A stretch of 64,000 nucleotides of DNA from NCBI GenBank assembly GCA_024516155.1, contig JAJJXM010000028.1, positions 124,001-188,000 on the forward strand, given 5' to 3'. A program made the translations under genes and the position numbers. Below the pieces are notes generated by a model. It was not told where the DNA came from. It searched no databases and worked only from the letters and a program-made list of their open reading frames with translations. Source of the stretch: Pyronema omphalodes. Its lineage: Eukaryota; Ascomycota; Pezizomycetes; Pezizales; Pyronemataceae. Below, one piece after another: positions 1-12,535 of the stretch (its first letter is position 1; every line of letters begins with the position of its first letter).

Positions 1-696
1 AAGAATCTAGAGCGTTCTTTTAGGGGTGAAGGGGGAAGGGGGGATTGAGGCAAAATACGACAAGCCATACCAGCAAGACAAGCCATATAATTCCTGTTGT
101 GCGAAGTGATACGTTCGTCCGAAATAAATTTTTTTCTGTCAGTGGCCAGGGCCAGTTTTGTACATAGGAAGGAAGGAAGGGGGGAGAGAAGGAAGGAAAG
201 AAGGAAGGAATTGAGATGTAGAAAGGAAGGTAGGAGGGATACAGGGAGATGGAAAGATTTGGAGATTTGGAGATTATCATTATGTAGATTACAGTCTGTT
301 ATGTAGCCTTTATATATATAAATTTTCCACATCACATCACATCACATCACAGCACGATATTCAAAGACAAAAAAAAAACAAATTCCCGGCATCAAATCAC
401 CATTACCTGCCATCGTCACAAAAAAAAAAGCTACAACCAAAGCTACAACCAACCAACCAGACTTGGAGAAAAATAAATTTGTATATAACAACAAAGCAAA
501 AAAACAAAAAAGAAAAAAGAAAAAAAAAAAAAAAGAGAATAATAATAATCCCGATTTGCATTTTATACAAGTAGCTACGGAAACGCGAAAAAAAAAAGAC
601 AAAGACAGCCAACCCGACCGACCAACCCAAACAAATCTCTAAGAACCAACTACGCACCCATTATTTCAAACGCCACATCCTTACCAAACTTGCGTA
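1..696. other. Intergenic low-complexity DNA
   Basis: No gene is seen here. The stretch lies 3' of the succinyl-CoA ligase gene. It holds a purine-rich AAGG block (about 165-240), a CACAT microsatellite (about 328-352) and several A-runs (about 370-600). The open frames here are only translations of these simple repeats. Confidence 0.7.
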
Positions 697-2332
697 TTAT
701 ATACCCAAGGTAAATTCGACGCCAACATCAATATCTCTAGCCATCTTAACGACTCTGGAGAACTGAACGGATTTCTCAGCAGCCGCCTGAAGGTCCTCGA
801 AAGAGAAAATCTTCAGTCCAGACTCATTAATCAATCTCTGGGCTTCCTCCATGTTGGTTCCCTGGAGACGAGCAACGATGGGGATACGAAGGTTCATGTT
901 TTCAACGGTGGCGATCAAACCCTTAGCGATGGCATCACAGCGGACAATACCTCCGAAGATGTTAACGAAGATGGCAGTAACCTTGGGGTCGTTGGTGATA
1001 AGACGGAATGCTTCCTCGATAGCTTGTCCGGTAGCTCCTCCTCCACAGTCCAAGAAGTTGGCGGGTTCTCCTCCGTTCAGTTTAATGATATCCATGGTGG
1101 CCATGGCAAGACCGGCTCCGTTGACGAGACAGCCAATGTCTCCGTCGAGCTTGATGAAGTTTAATCCGAGTCTAATGATGTCAGCAGCCGGGGTTTTAGG
1201 TGGGGAACGCACAGACTTACTCTCCGGCTTTGACCTCATCGGGATCCTCCTGTGTCTTGTCACGACAGGCAAAAATCTCCTTTTGTCTGAACTCGGCGTT
1301 GTCGTCGAAGGAAAGCTTAGCATCCATGGCGAGGACCTTGTGGTCGGAGGTCTCAGAAAGAGGGTTGATCTCGATCTGGGTGGCGTCCTTCTCGCGGAAA
1401 ACTTTGTAGAGCTTCTTGATAGTCTCGGCAGCCTCGGGAATACAGGACTCGGAGAATCCAAGGTCGGTAGCGATCTTGGTGGCCATCTCGGTGGTGACAC
1501 CAACGTGGATGTCAACAGGAGTGGTGATGATAGCTTCAGGGTTCTCCTTAGCAACTCCCTCAATGTCCATTCCTCCCTGGGAAGAAGAAACAATGATGGG
1601 TCCCTGAGTCTGACGGTCCATAAGAATGGCGAGGTAGAACTCGCGACGCGCAAACTTGCGCTCGCAAATGTAGACGGAAGTACAGAGCTTTCCGGCAGCA
1701 CCAGTCTGCTTGGTGATAAGCTTCTGTCCGATCATCTGCTCGGCGAACATCTTGGCCTCGGTGGGGCTATTGGGGGTTAGAGACATGATTCCAGAAACTC
1801 ATAATCTGAAGCACATACGAGTAGATGACACGAACTCCTCCCTTGAGTCCATTCTCAAAGGTTCCCTTTCCACGACCTCCAGCAAGAACCTGGGCCTTGA
1901 TAACCATGTCGTCGGTTCCTGTAGATGGTGTTAGTTTGTGTTACATAGGTTTTTTTTTTTCGAGATGTCGACGACGATGTGACGTACCGATTTCCTTCGC
2001 GACAGCTTCGGCCTCCTCAGCGGTCTTTGCGTTGGCTCCACGGGGAACACCAATGCCGTACTGAGAGTCACACAGTCAGTTTGTTATCACACTGAACTCG
2101 AAGGATGCGCACTCACCGACTTCAAGAGGTTGGCGGAGAGGTACTCATGGATGGAGAGGTTTCTGGTTTGCTGGGCCTTCAAAAGAGAGTTGGTGAGCTG
2201 AGTGTTCTATATTCGGATATAACTGTCAATTTCGATTTCCGCATGACGATTATTCAGAAACAAAAAAAAAGTTACCTTTGATGCCTTGACGGCGGCCAAG
2301 AGCGGCCTGCTGGTTCGTGCGATATTGAACAT
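697..2332 (-). CDS. LSC2: Succinyl-CoA ligase (ADP/GDP-forming) beta subunit, mitochondrial
   Basis: This is the beta subunit of succinyl-CoA synthetase, which converts succinyl-CoA to succinate with formation of ATP or GTP in the mitochondrial TCA cycle. Six exons join in frame: 2332-2276, 2206-2117, 2060-1988, 1918-1819, 1766-1221 and 1171-697. They give 446 aa, the normal family length. Residues 1-40 form a basic, Ser/Leu-rich presequence, followed by the conserved NLSIHEY start of the mature protein. The ATP-grasp part shows the [12 protein letters not shown] nucleotide loop, and the C-terminal half shows [11 protein letters not shown] and [10 protein letters not shown], conserved in the CoA ligase domain. 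All five introns are 49-69 bp with GT...AG ends. The second acceptor could be either of two nearby AGs (2207 or 9 bp downstream), both in frame. The ATG at 2332 is the first in frame with the presequence. Confidence 0.95.
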
Positions 2333-3436
2333 TGTGGGGTATGTGATGGGAGGGGAGGGGAGGTCGGGGGGGGGGGTCGGTTGAAGCGAGAGAAGAAAGC
2401 CAACAAGGGCGGAGATGATCGATGGGGAGGACCTGCTTGGGGGGGACTTGGACTTCGGTGTCGGGGGGCGGTGTCGGCAGGGAGTGCTCGGTTTTGCTGA
2501 GGCACTTAAGTAACTTCTTACGCTGTAATTACCCAGTAGCAACCGAACAAGCCGAGCAAGTTCGCAAGTGTATGGTGGGTACGGTACGATGGAGGGGCGT
2601 GGCGGGGGTGGGCTTCTTGCAGGTTTTAGCAAAAGAAAGAGGAGGCAAATGTTTACAGAAGCTGGGTGCTTGGGCTCTTGGTATTTTCCCACAAGCACGC
2701 AGAAGTCGCCGAGAAGCGAACACAACAACATTTTATCCACGAGCCCCCACCAGCGCCATCAAATCATCACCGGCAAAACTCTGCAACCACTGGAAAAACT
2801 CAATCGTGGTTTATTTAAGCTTCGGTATTTTTCCTGAAGAGATCCAAAGAATAATCCAGTTTCCAACAGCTCTTGATCTTCTCCCAGCAACATCACCAAC
2901 TCCCCCGCAATCCAGCTGTCTGGTGTCTCTCAACTAAATCCCAAAACGGATGCGATCGACATCATATTTAGCATCGTTGAATGGCTACGGTGGATATGGC
3001 TAAGGAGTTCTAGAGGCTCTGCCGAACGAGCGTGCACGACTGTATGTAGTATAGCACCATATGGGCACCGTATGGGCACCATAGTACGTACAGCGGCGTA
3101 TGTAGCACCATACTCGACTGTAGTCGAACACCAAAAGAAGAACCCGCAGAAAAAATTCAACTCCAAATATAGCGCGTTTTGAGCGACAAGCAGTCAGTCA
3201 GGAAGGAATCCAAAGAACGAAAACCAAAAACCAAAGAACCAAAAACCAAAGAACCAAAAACCAAAAACCAAAAAACGAAGCACGAAGCACGAACAGCAAA
3301 CCCAACCTACCAATCAACAAGATTTAACCCCAAAAAATCCAACAATCCAAACCTTCCGACTCCGACTCCAAGATCCACAAAACCTCACGCGTCCTCCTTT
3401 CAACCTCAACCTCAACCTCTACCAACCACCATCACA
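2333..3436. other. Divergent promoter region between LSC2 and the DUF3245-like gene
   Basis: This 1.1-kb region lies between two genes transcribed away from each other and so must carry both promoters. A G-rich block (2345-2475) lies immediately 5' of LSC2. A short duplicated TATGGGCACC motif occurs near 3060-3080. An AACCAAAAACCAAAG repeat (about 3220-3290) and a pyrimidine-rich CAACCTC leader precede the next ATG. I see no conserved coding frame. Confidence 0.5.
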
Positions 3437-4320
3437 ATGCCCCCCAAACTAGGCAAAGACCCAACCGCCCTCCATCTCCAAACCCAAATCGACTTATCCG
3501 TCGCCGCAACCCGTGACATGATCACCAGCTGGCTGCCCAAAAACCCCATTATCTCCTCCGTAGACAGTGACAATGACAGTGACGATGATGTCGAGGCGAT
3601 GTTTAAGCCTACTCCTCCTAGGTACGTATCATATCAATCCCCCGTCCCCCGCCCCCCACCACCCCCCGCCCCCCACCACCCCGCGCCCCCCCCCCCCCAC
3701 CGCCACACACAGCTAACCCCCCCCCCCCCAGACTAGGCCTCGGCGCCACCGCTGCAGTCAACACAACACAAAACCGAAACAGCGAGAAACTCCGGCGCAC
3801 GCTACAGATCGGTCGGAAGGCGACGAAAGCTATGCCGGATGAGCTGCGTCGTAAGCGGGCTGCTGCGGGGGAGGAGGAGGATGATGATTCTGAGGAGGAG
3901 AGGGGGCGGAGTGGGCTTGGTGGGAGGGATAAGAGGAGGAGGATTGCTGGGCTGGGGGAGGGAAGGGGGAAGGGGAAGGGGGGGAAGGGGGAGGGGAAGG
4001 ATGGGAAGGGGGAGGATGGGAAGAAGGAGGAGGGAGAGAAGATGGAGAAAGCGGCGAAGAAAGCAGCGAAAGAGAAGCCCCCCCAAGCAGAGGAGAAAAC
4101 CGAGTCAGAAGACATGAAGAAGGATATTAAAGAATCCATTACTACGAAAGAGGATATAACCACAGCAAAGGCGATATCACAGGAGGGTGAGGGTGAGCAG
4201 GATAAGGAGGATAAGGATAGAGAGGATAAGGAGGATAAAGAAGATAAGAAAAACAACAAAAAGAAGAACAAGAACAAGAAAAACAAGAACAAGAACAAAA
4301 ATAAGGAATCAACAGAATAA
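3437..4320 (+). CDS. DUF3245-like acidic/basic low-complexity protein
   Basis: Two exons, 3437-3621 and 3732-4320, give a protein of about 257 aa. The 110-bp intron starts GTACGT and ends in a run of nine C followed by AG. The N-terminal part (residues 1-85) has the conserved-looking sequence: a short helix (HLQTQIDLSVAATRDMITSWL), an acidic DSDNDSDDD stretch, then LGLGATA and a basic helix with EKLRRTL and MPDELRRKR. This resembles the fungal DUF3245 family, whose function is not known to me. The remaining 150 residues are G/K-, E/K- and finally K/N-rich repeats with very biased codons. They may be disordered and nucleic-acid-binding, but that is inference. The gene is convergent with the HSF-type gene downstream. 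Confidence 0.75.
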
Positions 4321-4959
4321 ATAAAACTTTTAACCAACATATCATAACATAATATATCATACATTAATGAATCAATCACTTCATCAACCAGTTAACCAAT
4401 TAATCAATCAACCATCCAATTAACCAATCCACGTGATCCACGTGATCCAAAAAAACCCCCAGAATCTCATTATACATAAACAAAAAGCGTTGCCGGCATA
4501 TCGTTCTTGGAGTTGCTTGGTTTTTCTTGGAAGTTACTTTCACATTTGTATTCGCATTTGTCCATATGTGTATTGTATTAGTCAATCAATTATTTCTGGA
4601 CTTGCTGGTTTAACTTTGATTCTTGATTGTTGATTCTTGATTCTTGAATACCCCATACCCACACTCCACACCCCCATCCACGCCCCCACCACTCCCAAGA
4701 GCTTGCCTGATCCTGATATAGATTATCCTATCATCTTATGGCCTTTCCTATCTTATCCTATCCTATCCTATCCTATTGTCTCCTATTGTCTCCTATTGTC
4801 TCATCTTATCGCACATTCCTTGGATCCCATCCGCATGCACATCCCATACCCACATCCCACCCATCCCACATCCATTCGCATTCCCAATAGCTATCCCAGT
4901 CCATATCATATCCTACGCATTCCGCCGATATTCCGACTAATCCCAAGTGCCTCAACACG
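4321..4959. repeat. Convergent intergenic spacer with simple repeats
   Basis: This lies between the 3' ends of two convergent genes. It contains AACCA/ATCA-type repeats (4380-4430), a duplicated CACGTGATC motif (4430-4445), and TATCC and TCTATTG repeats (about 4750-4805). There is no coding signal. Confidence 0.6.
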
Positions 4960-7061
4960 CTACACAATTCTCTTCCTCTTTCTCTCTTCCTGTTCACCAT
5001 CACTAGCATCTCGTTCACTGGACGGTTCCGAAGGGTTCAAAAGCGCATGAACCGAGCTGGCAGCCAGACTCGGACGTCTAGTAGGGGGCGCTGTATGACC
5101 ACCACCCAAGCTTCCTTGAAACTTTCCAAAATTCCAGCCACCACCGTTACCACCACCACCACCACCAATTAGGCCATCATTTTGAGAATTACCAACTTCT
5201 TGTAACGGCGGAGTGGTTTGGCTGGGAAATAATGAAGGTCTGGGAGTATGCATTTCTCTCATCAGATCCCCACTTACACCTGGGGCTCGGTCGTTTCTGT
5301 CCATTCTGTCCATTCTTTCCATTCTTTCCATACGTTCCATTCGCTCCATTCGTTCACGCTCGTTCATACGTTCATAACTATCACGATAATCGCTGCTGCC
5401 GCTGCTGTTATGTCCATGTTTACTCGGTGACGGAGGCCAATGAGGGGTTTGACCAATCCCGCTAAACGGGGAATTAACCTGCCAACCATGCTGTCTAATA
5501 TCTGCCGAGGTATGTCTACGAGCCATATGTGAAGGAGGAGACTGAGATTGGAGATTTGATAACGGATGAGGAATCGGTGCTGTAGGCTCCCGTTGGGGAC
5601 GTAGACTGTTTGGTGATCCTGATCCTGATCCTAGGGCGTGCAGACGACTGGGGGGTTGTTGAAGACGGGGAGGCGCTGGTTGACGGAAGTATCCTGGCCC
5701 TCCACCGGGACGGGATTGAGGACCCGAGAAACTGGAGCGTCGGCTGTCGTCTTCTAGGGGTCGCTGACGGGGGGAAAGTGGGATGCGTTCGTCGACTAGA
5801 GTTGCCGTGAAGGTCGGGGCGTCACGCATCGGATCCCGAGGTGGCTCTTCTAGGGAGTGGCTGTGGCGGGCGATTTCGTTGCGGAGGATTTCCACTGCGA
5901 GGAGTGGGGGTTAGCTGGGGTGGGGGTATACAGAGGGGACGGCTTACAGTCGCGGCGGACAGTGCTGGCTACATCGGGGAGGGCACGAGAGACGAGGTTG
6001 GTGAGTTCCATGGAGAACTGGTGGGGTTAGTAGGAGAGAGAGCTATGGTGAAAGTGGAAGCATACCTGGTGACATCTTGAAAAGCCTTCGCAAGCTATAC
6101 GACAGCGGTCAGAGAGGTATTGGTTGTTTTCTTCAGCTCTGGAAAGTCTAGTTTGTACATCGAACAGGTTCTGTTCCATATGCTGAAGTCGAGCTTCGAT
6201 GGAATCCGGAGGTTGTTCGTTTGGAGTTCCGGGAGCGGAAACTGCCGCGCTTTTGGTGCCGGAAAATGAATCGCGGTGAATTAAAGCGTGTCGTGAAGCT
6301 CGTCGTTTAATTTCGCGTAGACCAACCAGGTCACCCCTTTTGAAGCTTCCGTTGCCGTGCTTAAACTCCCATAATGTTGAATCTGGTGATCCTGTGTGGA
6401 ATACATCGTTCACTGAGATGGTGAGTGCAATGCACTAAGGAAATACAAGGCGTTGGGTAATCAACCTTTGTGAAAGCCATACATGTTCAGCTGGCGTACA
6501 AACGACGAAATGTTTGTATGTTTAAAGTATTGACTACTCGACCCATCAGCAACCAACGCGTCAACGAGTATCCTATCACTGCAAATCATACCTAAGAACT
6601 TTGGAAAACTCTCCAGTCGGAGAAACAACAAAGCTCTCGTTCGTGGGGCTCCATGAGATTAGATGCTGAATATTGTTGTCCTCGAGCATGCTTGTACACG
6701 TTTAGTTTCATGCTCCTCTCCCACAACACTCTCACCAGAATCAACCCCCCCGAAAGCAATCAACAAAGACGGCATACTTGTAGAGTTTGTGGATGAATGC
6801 AGTCTGAACTTTTGGTTGCTGCTGCTGTACTCCCGTCGAGTTCCCCAGGGATAGCGACTGCTGTTGTGGTGTTGGGCCCGGCGGCGCATTAGCCATGTGC
6901 GTGTCCATAGTCGACGATAAAGACATATTCTCGATGGGTTCGGTCTCCGGACTGCTTCTCTGGTTTCCGGCTTTTGGTTCTTGGGTGGAGAGAGGACGGA
7001 GTGGGTTGCCTGGCTCGCCGGAGAAAGGTGTCCTCGAGTTCGTCTGGGTCTGATCCATCAT
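4960..7061 (-). CDS. sfl1: HSF-type DNA-binding transcription factor, Sfl1-like
   Basis: Six exons join in frame: 7061-6778, 6690-6592, 6533-6466, 6412-6066, 6017-5948 and 5894-4960. They give 600 aa. The winged-helix HSF domain covers about residues 87-185 and is split over four exons. It begins FIHKLYNMLED, contains ISSFVRQLNMYGFHKVND, and ends LWEFKHGNGSFKRGDLVGLREIKRR. The WEFKHG...FKRGDLVGLREIKRR form is typical of Sfl1/Mga1 proteins, not of Hsf1. A coiled coil (about residues 222-262, IEARLQHMEQNLFDVQTRL) would mediate oligomerisation. The C-terminal half is Pro/Ser/Arg-rich and disordered, with a short ERM tandem (four to five copies) and a basic KRKR end that may act in nuclear import. 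Sfl1 proteins in yeasts repress flocculation and filamentation genes; the target here is unknown. The start is the first ATG of a Met-Met pair; the frame continues upstream without another ATG. Confidence 0.87.
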
Positions 7062-10000
7062 AAGGCTACCGGGGAGAAGGAATGCGATTTGCTGTCGGCG
7101 TTCAACAGCAATGGGGGAGGGGGGGAGGGGGGGTGGTGCTCCGGGGAGGTCGGGATGATGAGCGGCGGGTCTTCGATGGTAGCTGCTCAAACACGACACG
7201 AATTGTCTTTGAGTCTTCTTTCGTACTGCGTGTAGCTTTGCCAGGAACGATGGTGCATGCGTCGAGGCGATATAAGATTGTTGTATGGACTAGTTAAGAC
7301 GGGTGACAGCCGCAATGAACCCCAATAAAGTCTGTGAAGACAGAAACGGCGAGGACGTCGAGTTTATTCGAAAGAGCTCTTTGGCTTTGGGGTCTGGCAG
7401 ATGGGAGGGGATGGCTGGATCTGCGTTACGATCGGAGTGAGTGTGTTGACGCCTCTTTTTCGGGGGTCTGATACGGCGATTGGATCTGGCACGAAGGAAC
7501 AATTGATTGCGTTCTGCGAGGGCGCGTTCGGTTGACCTTGGGGGTACCAAGATACAAGTGTCGCATCTCCTAGGAGATATGTACAGACTAACTAGCCGTC
7601 CGGTAGAGCGCCGTGATAGGTGAGTTCCGAGACAGGCAGGCGGATGTTTTGATGGATTTGTGGATTTGAAGACTGGATTTGTGGATCACTGAATTATTGT
7701 GATTTGTGGATTTGTGGATATATGTGGATGTGTGGATTATTGGAATTTGGAAGAATACGATGAATATGATGATGAAATAAGCTGGATCAAAATACATACT
7801 CCGAATCAAAATGCGGAGTCAAGATATTGTTTTTGTCATTTCCTTGGATGAATTTCAAAACTGCTGTGGCGATATTTTCATGAGTTCCACAAAACAGATA
7901 CTATTGTACTCACGAGCCTAGGCAACACTTTTCTTTTTGCATATGATTATTTTTGAGTGAGGGGGAATGCCTTTTGCTCGATACAACAGGGTGCTCGCAG
8001 CCTGAGGCAGAGGCTTTGTGCTTTTGCTGTGCAGAAGTTACAGGCGATGTTGAGAAGTCAGGTAACGCCAGCGCAACGGGCAGGCTGTGGGGGGGGGGGG
8101 GGGGGGGGGGAGGGAGGATACTTTTTTCAGCAGCGAAGGAAGAATCTAGAAGGGAGATGAAGACAACGAGGACGACATGAAAGAGATGGATACGGTGAAG
8201 GCCAGCACTTCAATCGAATCATGATTTCCACATTTCCTTTAGAAGCCCCCCTTTAATGCGGAATTAGTCCGAGAATATTCTTCTTCTGCTCCAAATACCA
8301 AAGGACACATGGAACTGCTCCGACGTAGACATCTTACGTGCCCCGGCTGTTGGGCTCCCTGGGACTGCTCCCTGGGGCTCCCAAAGCTCGGTATTTGCCT
8401 TTCAGATGCTAGAGTCGCTCTATCGATTTAACCACGTTTTGGATGCATTCAGATCCGACGAGCGAGCAAGCAGGAGGGGAGCGCCAGAAGCGCCAAGTGG
8501 ATCCGAGTCAGACGCCAAACAAAAAGCTTCGGATGGAGATGACAGTAACGGGGAATCAGAGACGAAAGTGTGAATAGGTGTCAAGCAGCTTGATGAGATG
8601 TATTTGATGAAGTATTGTTGAGTATGTATGAATTAAAGAGTATCATCGAGTATGGCATCATATGTAGATGTCAAAGAGAATCATCGAATTTGTAAGTGTT
8701 GGACGAACATCTTCAAGCATGTAAGTATTAACGAGTACGGTATCATCGAGTGTCCATCAATCACGAATTGCATCTCCGGTGCTACGAACGTGATACCCCC
8801 TCCAAGCTAATTTCTTCTTCTTCTCACACAAAGCATCAAGTAAACTTTATGCCACGCCGGAGAAGGAGCCGCACATCCCCCTCTGCTCCCCACACACGGC
8901 AGAGTCCCGATGACTTTCCAAATTCCGGATGCCCCTAAAAGCTACTAGCTGGTGCGGATCGGGAAAAAGGTTACTCCACCGCAGCATTTGTCGACAAGTC
9001 GCTTTTATGGCAAAAGAGCGGCAACCGGGGGAACAAAGGCAACAACGGGAATAAAGGGAACCGAGGGAACGGTGGATACGATGTGCGGACTCTGCGGAGC
9101 CAGGAGGCTTTAGAGAAACGCCATAAAAACACTACTCTTCGCCATTCCATCGCAATATTTGCAAGATTCGCAACAGAAACATTGCCAACCAATAAAAGGT
9201 CCTCTTCTCGATATCAATAATCTTATCCCCAAGCCGTCATATCTAATCAATGACACGGTCAACTGAAACAAACATCTTTGACATCTTACTTCCGTTCACC
9301 GGATCATCGGACCAATTCCACGAGATGCTTTTGTCTCTCCCTGCTTCTACCCTCCTGGGGTGAAATATATATCACCCAACTTTACCAACATCCCAAATCA
9401 AAGTCATGAGCTGCCGTCGAAAGTAACTTTCACCGTTCATCTCCGCGTTATCGGAGTTAGCACTCCGTCCACGGGACAATCATCGGCTTGACAACACCTT
9501 AACATCGAGAAGAAGAATCCGAGGCGGCGGGCCGGGGGACCGGGGGGGGGGGGGGGTAAGGCGGAGAAGGGGGGTGAACTTTGGAGGGGGGTGAAAGTGG
9601 GGAGAGTGAAGGAGTGGGGGCAGGCTGAGCGGTTGAACGCCAACACAACGGCCGGAGCGGAGGTCGGATAAGGCCCTTCCCTTCCTTAGACATAAGGCAT
9701 TAGGCAAAGCGTACCACATAACCTTCACGGGCCGCCCAGCGCTGTGCACGCAGCACCACAACACAATACTATAGATCCCTGCCACTATGAGTTTTCGGGA
9801 GAGAGAGAGGGAGGGGAGGTTGATCGAAGTTCGAACTTCAAAGTTCGGACGCGGTGCCGACGGATAGATACAAGGCAGTGGTAGGCACCATGTAGATACA
9901 CGTGCATCAAACCCGTGCAACCCGTGCATGCAAATGCATATGTACACACCATATGACAAAGGCAAAGACCAAAACGAACTACATACATAAACCAAACCAA

Positions 10001-10870
10001 ACCAAACGGCTGGCCGTTTATGCCCGTATTCGCTAAATTTCTTGGCATCCTGGTATGTATCTTGGTATCTATGGTGACCATGCATAGGCCGTTATGTATG
10101 TACATATGTGTGCTCTTTGTACATGTGACATCCCAGAACCCAAAACAAGCCTATGTACATCCGATCCCGACCCGTTTCCTGAGACTTAACCGAGCCGTCA
10201 AGTCATATGCTGGGGATGAGATCGTGGGGATGGGATCGAAGATATATGTGACACTCTTTTTTTAAAAGATTGAACACACATCCATAAATACATCAGAGTT
10301 ATGGAAATTAAACTGTAGGCTGTGGGCTGTGGGAACCACACCATAGTTTTCACCGCCAGCTTTATTTAAATCTAAAAATCGTTCTTGGCTATAACACAGT
10401 GCAAACAGTTCTACACGCAATGTGGCAAATATGAATATAAATATGAATATGAAGATAAATATAAATATTAATATGGAGATATATATATACTCCTTATATA
10501 CTTCTTATGCTCCGTTCTTTAGCTACTGTACATACATACATACATACATTCTTCTTTCTTCCCATGTTAACATTGCCTATCACATCTATCTATCTATTCT
10601 TACTTGCTTGTGACTTGTGTACTCCACCCTCGGTCTCGGTCTTGGCAACACCAGCAGCACCAGTAGCAACATAGGAACTCGCCAATTTATCGCTACTCGT
10701 GCCTATAAACAGCAGTATTGCTTGCTCGGATCAAATAAGTCTCCCACATTACGATCCCACGACCGTACTATATATGGCAAACAAAGATTCTGGGAGCTTG
10801 GGAGTAGTCCTATGTACCGAAACAATGACCCAGACTGGCGGGAGGTGGAAATGTCGAGTACTGGGTTTTG
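7062..10870. other. Long gene-free region upstream of the Sfl1-like gene
   Basis: About 3.8 kb without a supportable gene. Seen in it: a G-rich stretch (7112-7160), GATTTGTGG repeats (about 7650-7750), a G-run of over 20 (8087-8110), GTATTATCGAGT-type repeats (8600-8760), a second G-run (9541-9557), and AATATGAATATAAAT repeats (10425-10490). The open frames are short, lack homology to one another and read through simple sequence. The size of the region would suit a long regulatory upstream region, but nothing in the sequence proves that. Confidence 0.5.
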
Positions 10871-10873
10871 ATT

Positions 10874-11043
10874 GTTTTGTTTAATGGGTTGTTTTGTTTA
10901 ATGGGTTGTTTTGTTTAATGGGTTGTTTTGTTTAATGGGTTGTTTTGTTTAATGGGTTGTTTTGTTTAATGGGTTGTTTTGTTTAATGGGTTGTTTTGTT
11001 TAATGGGTTGTTTTGTTTAATGGGTTGTTTTGTTTAATGGGTT
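10874..11043. repeat. 17-bp minisatellite, ten copies
   Basis: The unit GTTTTGTTTAATGGGTT is repeated head to tail ten times with almost no variation. It then decays into GGTTGCTGGGTTGATGG. Confidence 0.95.
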
Positions 11044-11454
11044 GCTGGGTTGATGGTTGATGGTTGCTGGGTTACCTGAGCAGCTGCAAAATTCATAATT
11101 CAATTCGATGTATAATATACAATATTCAACCTGAGGTCTTGAGAATCGAGCATTGAGCATTAAGCATTGGAATCATATATACATATATCGATAACCTGAT
11201 CTCTATGTCTATGTATAGACATCTCTAATTCTAATTCTATTTATATCTCCATTTCAATCTCTATTTTCCGCTGGATTAGTTTTACCTTTATCTTTATTTT
11301 TATCTTTATCTTCACCTGAACTTTAAATCCGGGTTGAGTATAGATACAGTATATTCTATAACTAGTCTTGGAATTGACAAATTTATGTACAGTATGTACA
11401 GTATGTACTTTCTATGCAGCGTATGCAGCCTATGCAGCCTATGCTAAACCTCGC

Positions 11455-11660
11455 TGCCTGAGCTGCCTGAGCTGAAGCCGCAAAGTAAATCAAGGCAAGC
11501 AAAGCCAAGCAAAGTAAAGTAAAACCAAGCAACGTAAAGCAAGGTAAAGCAAGGTAAAGCAAGGTAAATCAAGGTAAAGTCAAGGTAAAGCCAAGCAAAG
11601 CCAAGTAAAGCAACGTAAAGCAAAGTCAAGCCAAGTAAAGCAAGTTAAGGTAAGCTGAAG
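11455..11660. repeat. Degenerate AAGCAAGGTA-type tandem repeat
   Basis: Units of about 10-11 bp (AAGCAAGGTA, AAGCCAAGTA, AAGCAACGTA) follow each other for about 200 bp. The minus-strand open frame over it is only the translation of the repeat. Confidence 0.85.
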
Positions 11661-12058
11661 CCGAACTCTGAGGCTGTCTATAGTATATACAAACATACAT
11701 ACATACATAGTTCCCATGTGGCGTGTGGTGGCAGTGGCTGAAACTCTCCGCATCTAAGTTCACGTTCACGTTCCTGTAAACGAGCGTGGCACAACTGTGG
11801 CAAGAGCGTGGCGATGGATATACTATGTACATTACCTATGTATGTACATCACCTGCACACATATGTAGCTGGGTGGGATTTTGGATTGTGTGTATATATA
11901 TGTGCTACGTTCATAATATGTCTGGATAAGGAGAATGGGATGGAGACTTTCTTGAGAGCAGTTGATAGATATAGTTGTTTGATATGTATTGAGAATATCG
12001 AAGAAAAGAAAAGAAAAGAAACAACGGTTACAAGAAAATACAGGTCAGGTCAGGTCAG

Positions 12059-12067
12059 GTCAGGTCA
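12059..12067. repeat. Target-site duplication, left (9 bp)
   Basis: GTCAGGTCA directly abuts the left end of the 1.76-kb element and is repeated exactly at 13832-13840. The left copy lies in a short GGTCA tandem run, so its outer boundary is less certain. Confidence 0.8.
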
Positions 12068-12084
12068 CCCTGTGGTACAAAAAA

Positions 12085-12535
12085 AAGGTGTTTAATCAAG
12101 CCACACTTTAAACCACAAAAGGTGTTTAATTCAAACACCCGCAAAATTCATTTACTAAACACCTCTTTAAACACCTACTAAACACCTTTAAACACCTACT
12201 AAACACCTCTTTAAACACCTACTAAACACCTCTTTGAACACCTACTAAACACCTTTAAACACCTACTAAACACCTCTTTAAACACCGACTAAACACCTTT
12301 AAACACCTACTAAACACCTCTTTAAACACCTACTAAACACCTTTAAACACCTACTAAACACCTTTAAACAACGATTTAAACACCGATTTAAACACCTTTA
12401 AACACCTTTAAACACCGATCTAAACACCTACTAAACACCTTTAAACACCTCTTTAAACACCTTTAAACAACGATTTAAACAACGATTTAAACACCTACTA
12501 AACACCTTTAAACACCGATTGAAACACCTTGCACA
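12085..12535 (+). repeat. Left subterminal AAACACC array
   Basis: Irregularly spaced TTTAAACACC and TACTAAACACC words, about 10-11 bp apart, with the variant CGATTTAAACA. They continue to 12535, where unique sequence begins. Confidence 0.9.

Noticed and set aside
851..1780. 309-aa plus-strand open frame
   Set aside because: It is antisense to the LSC2 exons, kept open by that gene's codon bias.
3618..4379. 253-aa minus-strand open frame (Ser/Phe/Leu-rich)
   Set aside because: It is antisense to the low-complexity DUF3245-like gene; the bias comes from the GGA/AAG repeats on the other strand.
10874..11043. A CRISPR-like array from the 17-bp repeat
   Set aside because: Units are contiguous without spacers, and the organism is a eukaryote.
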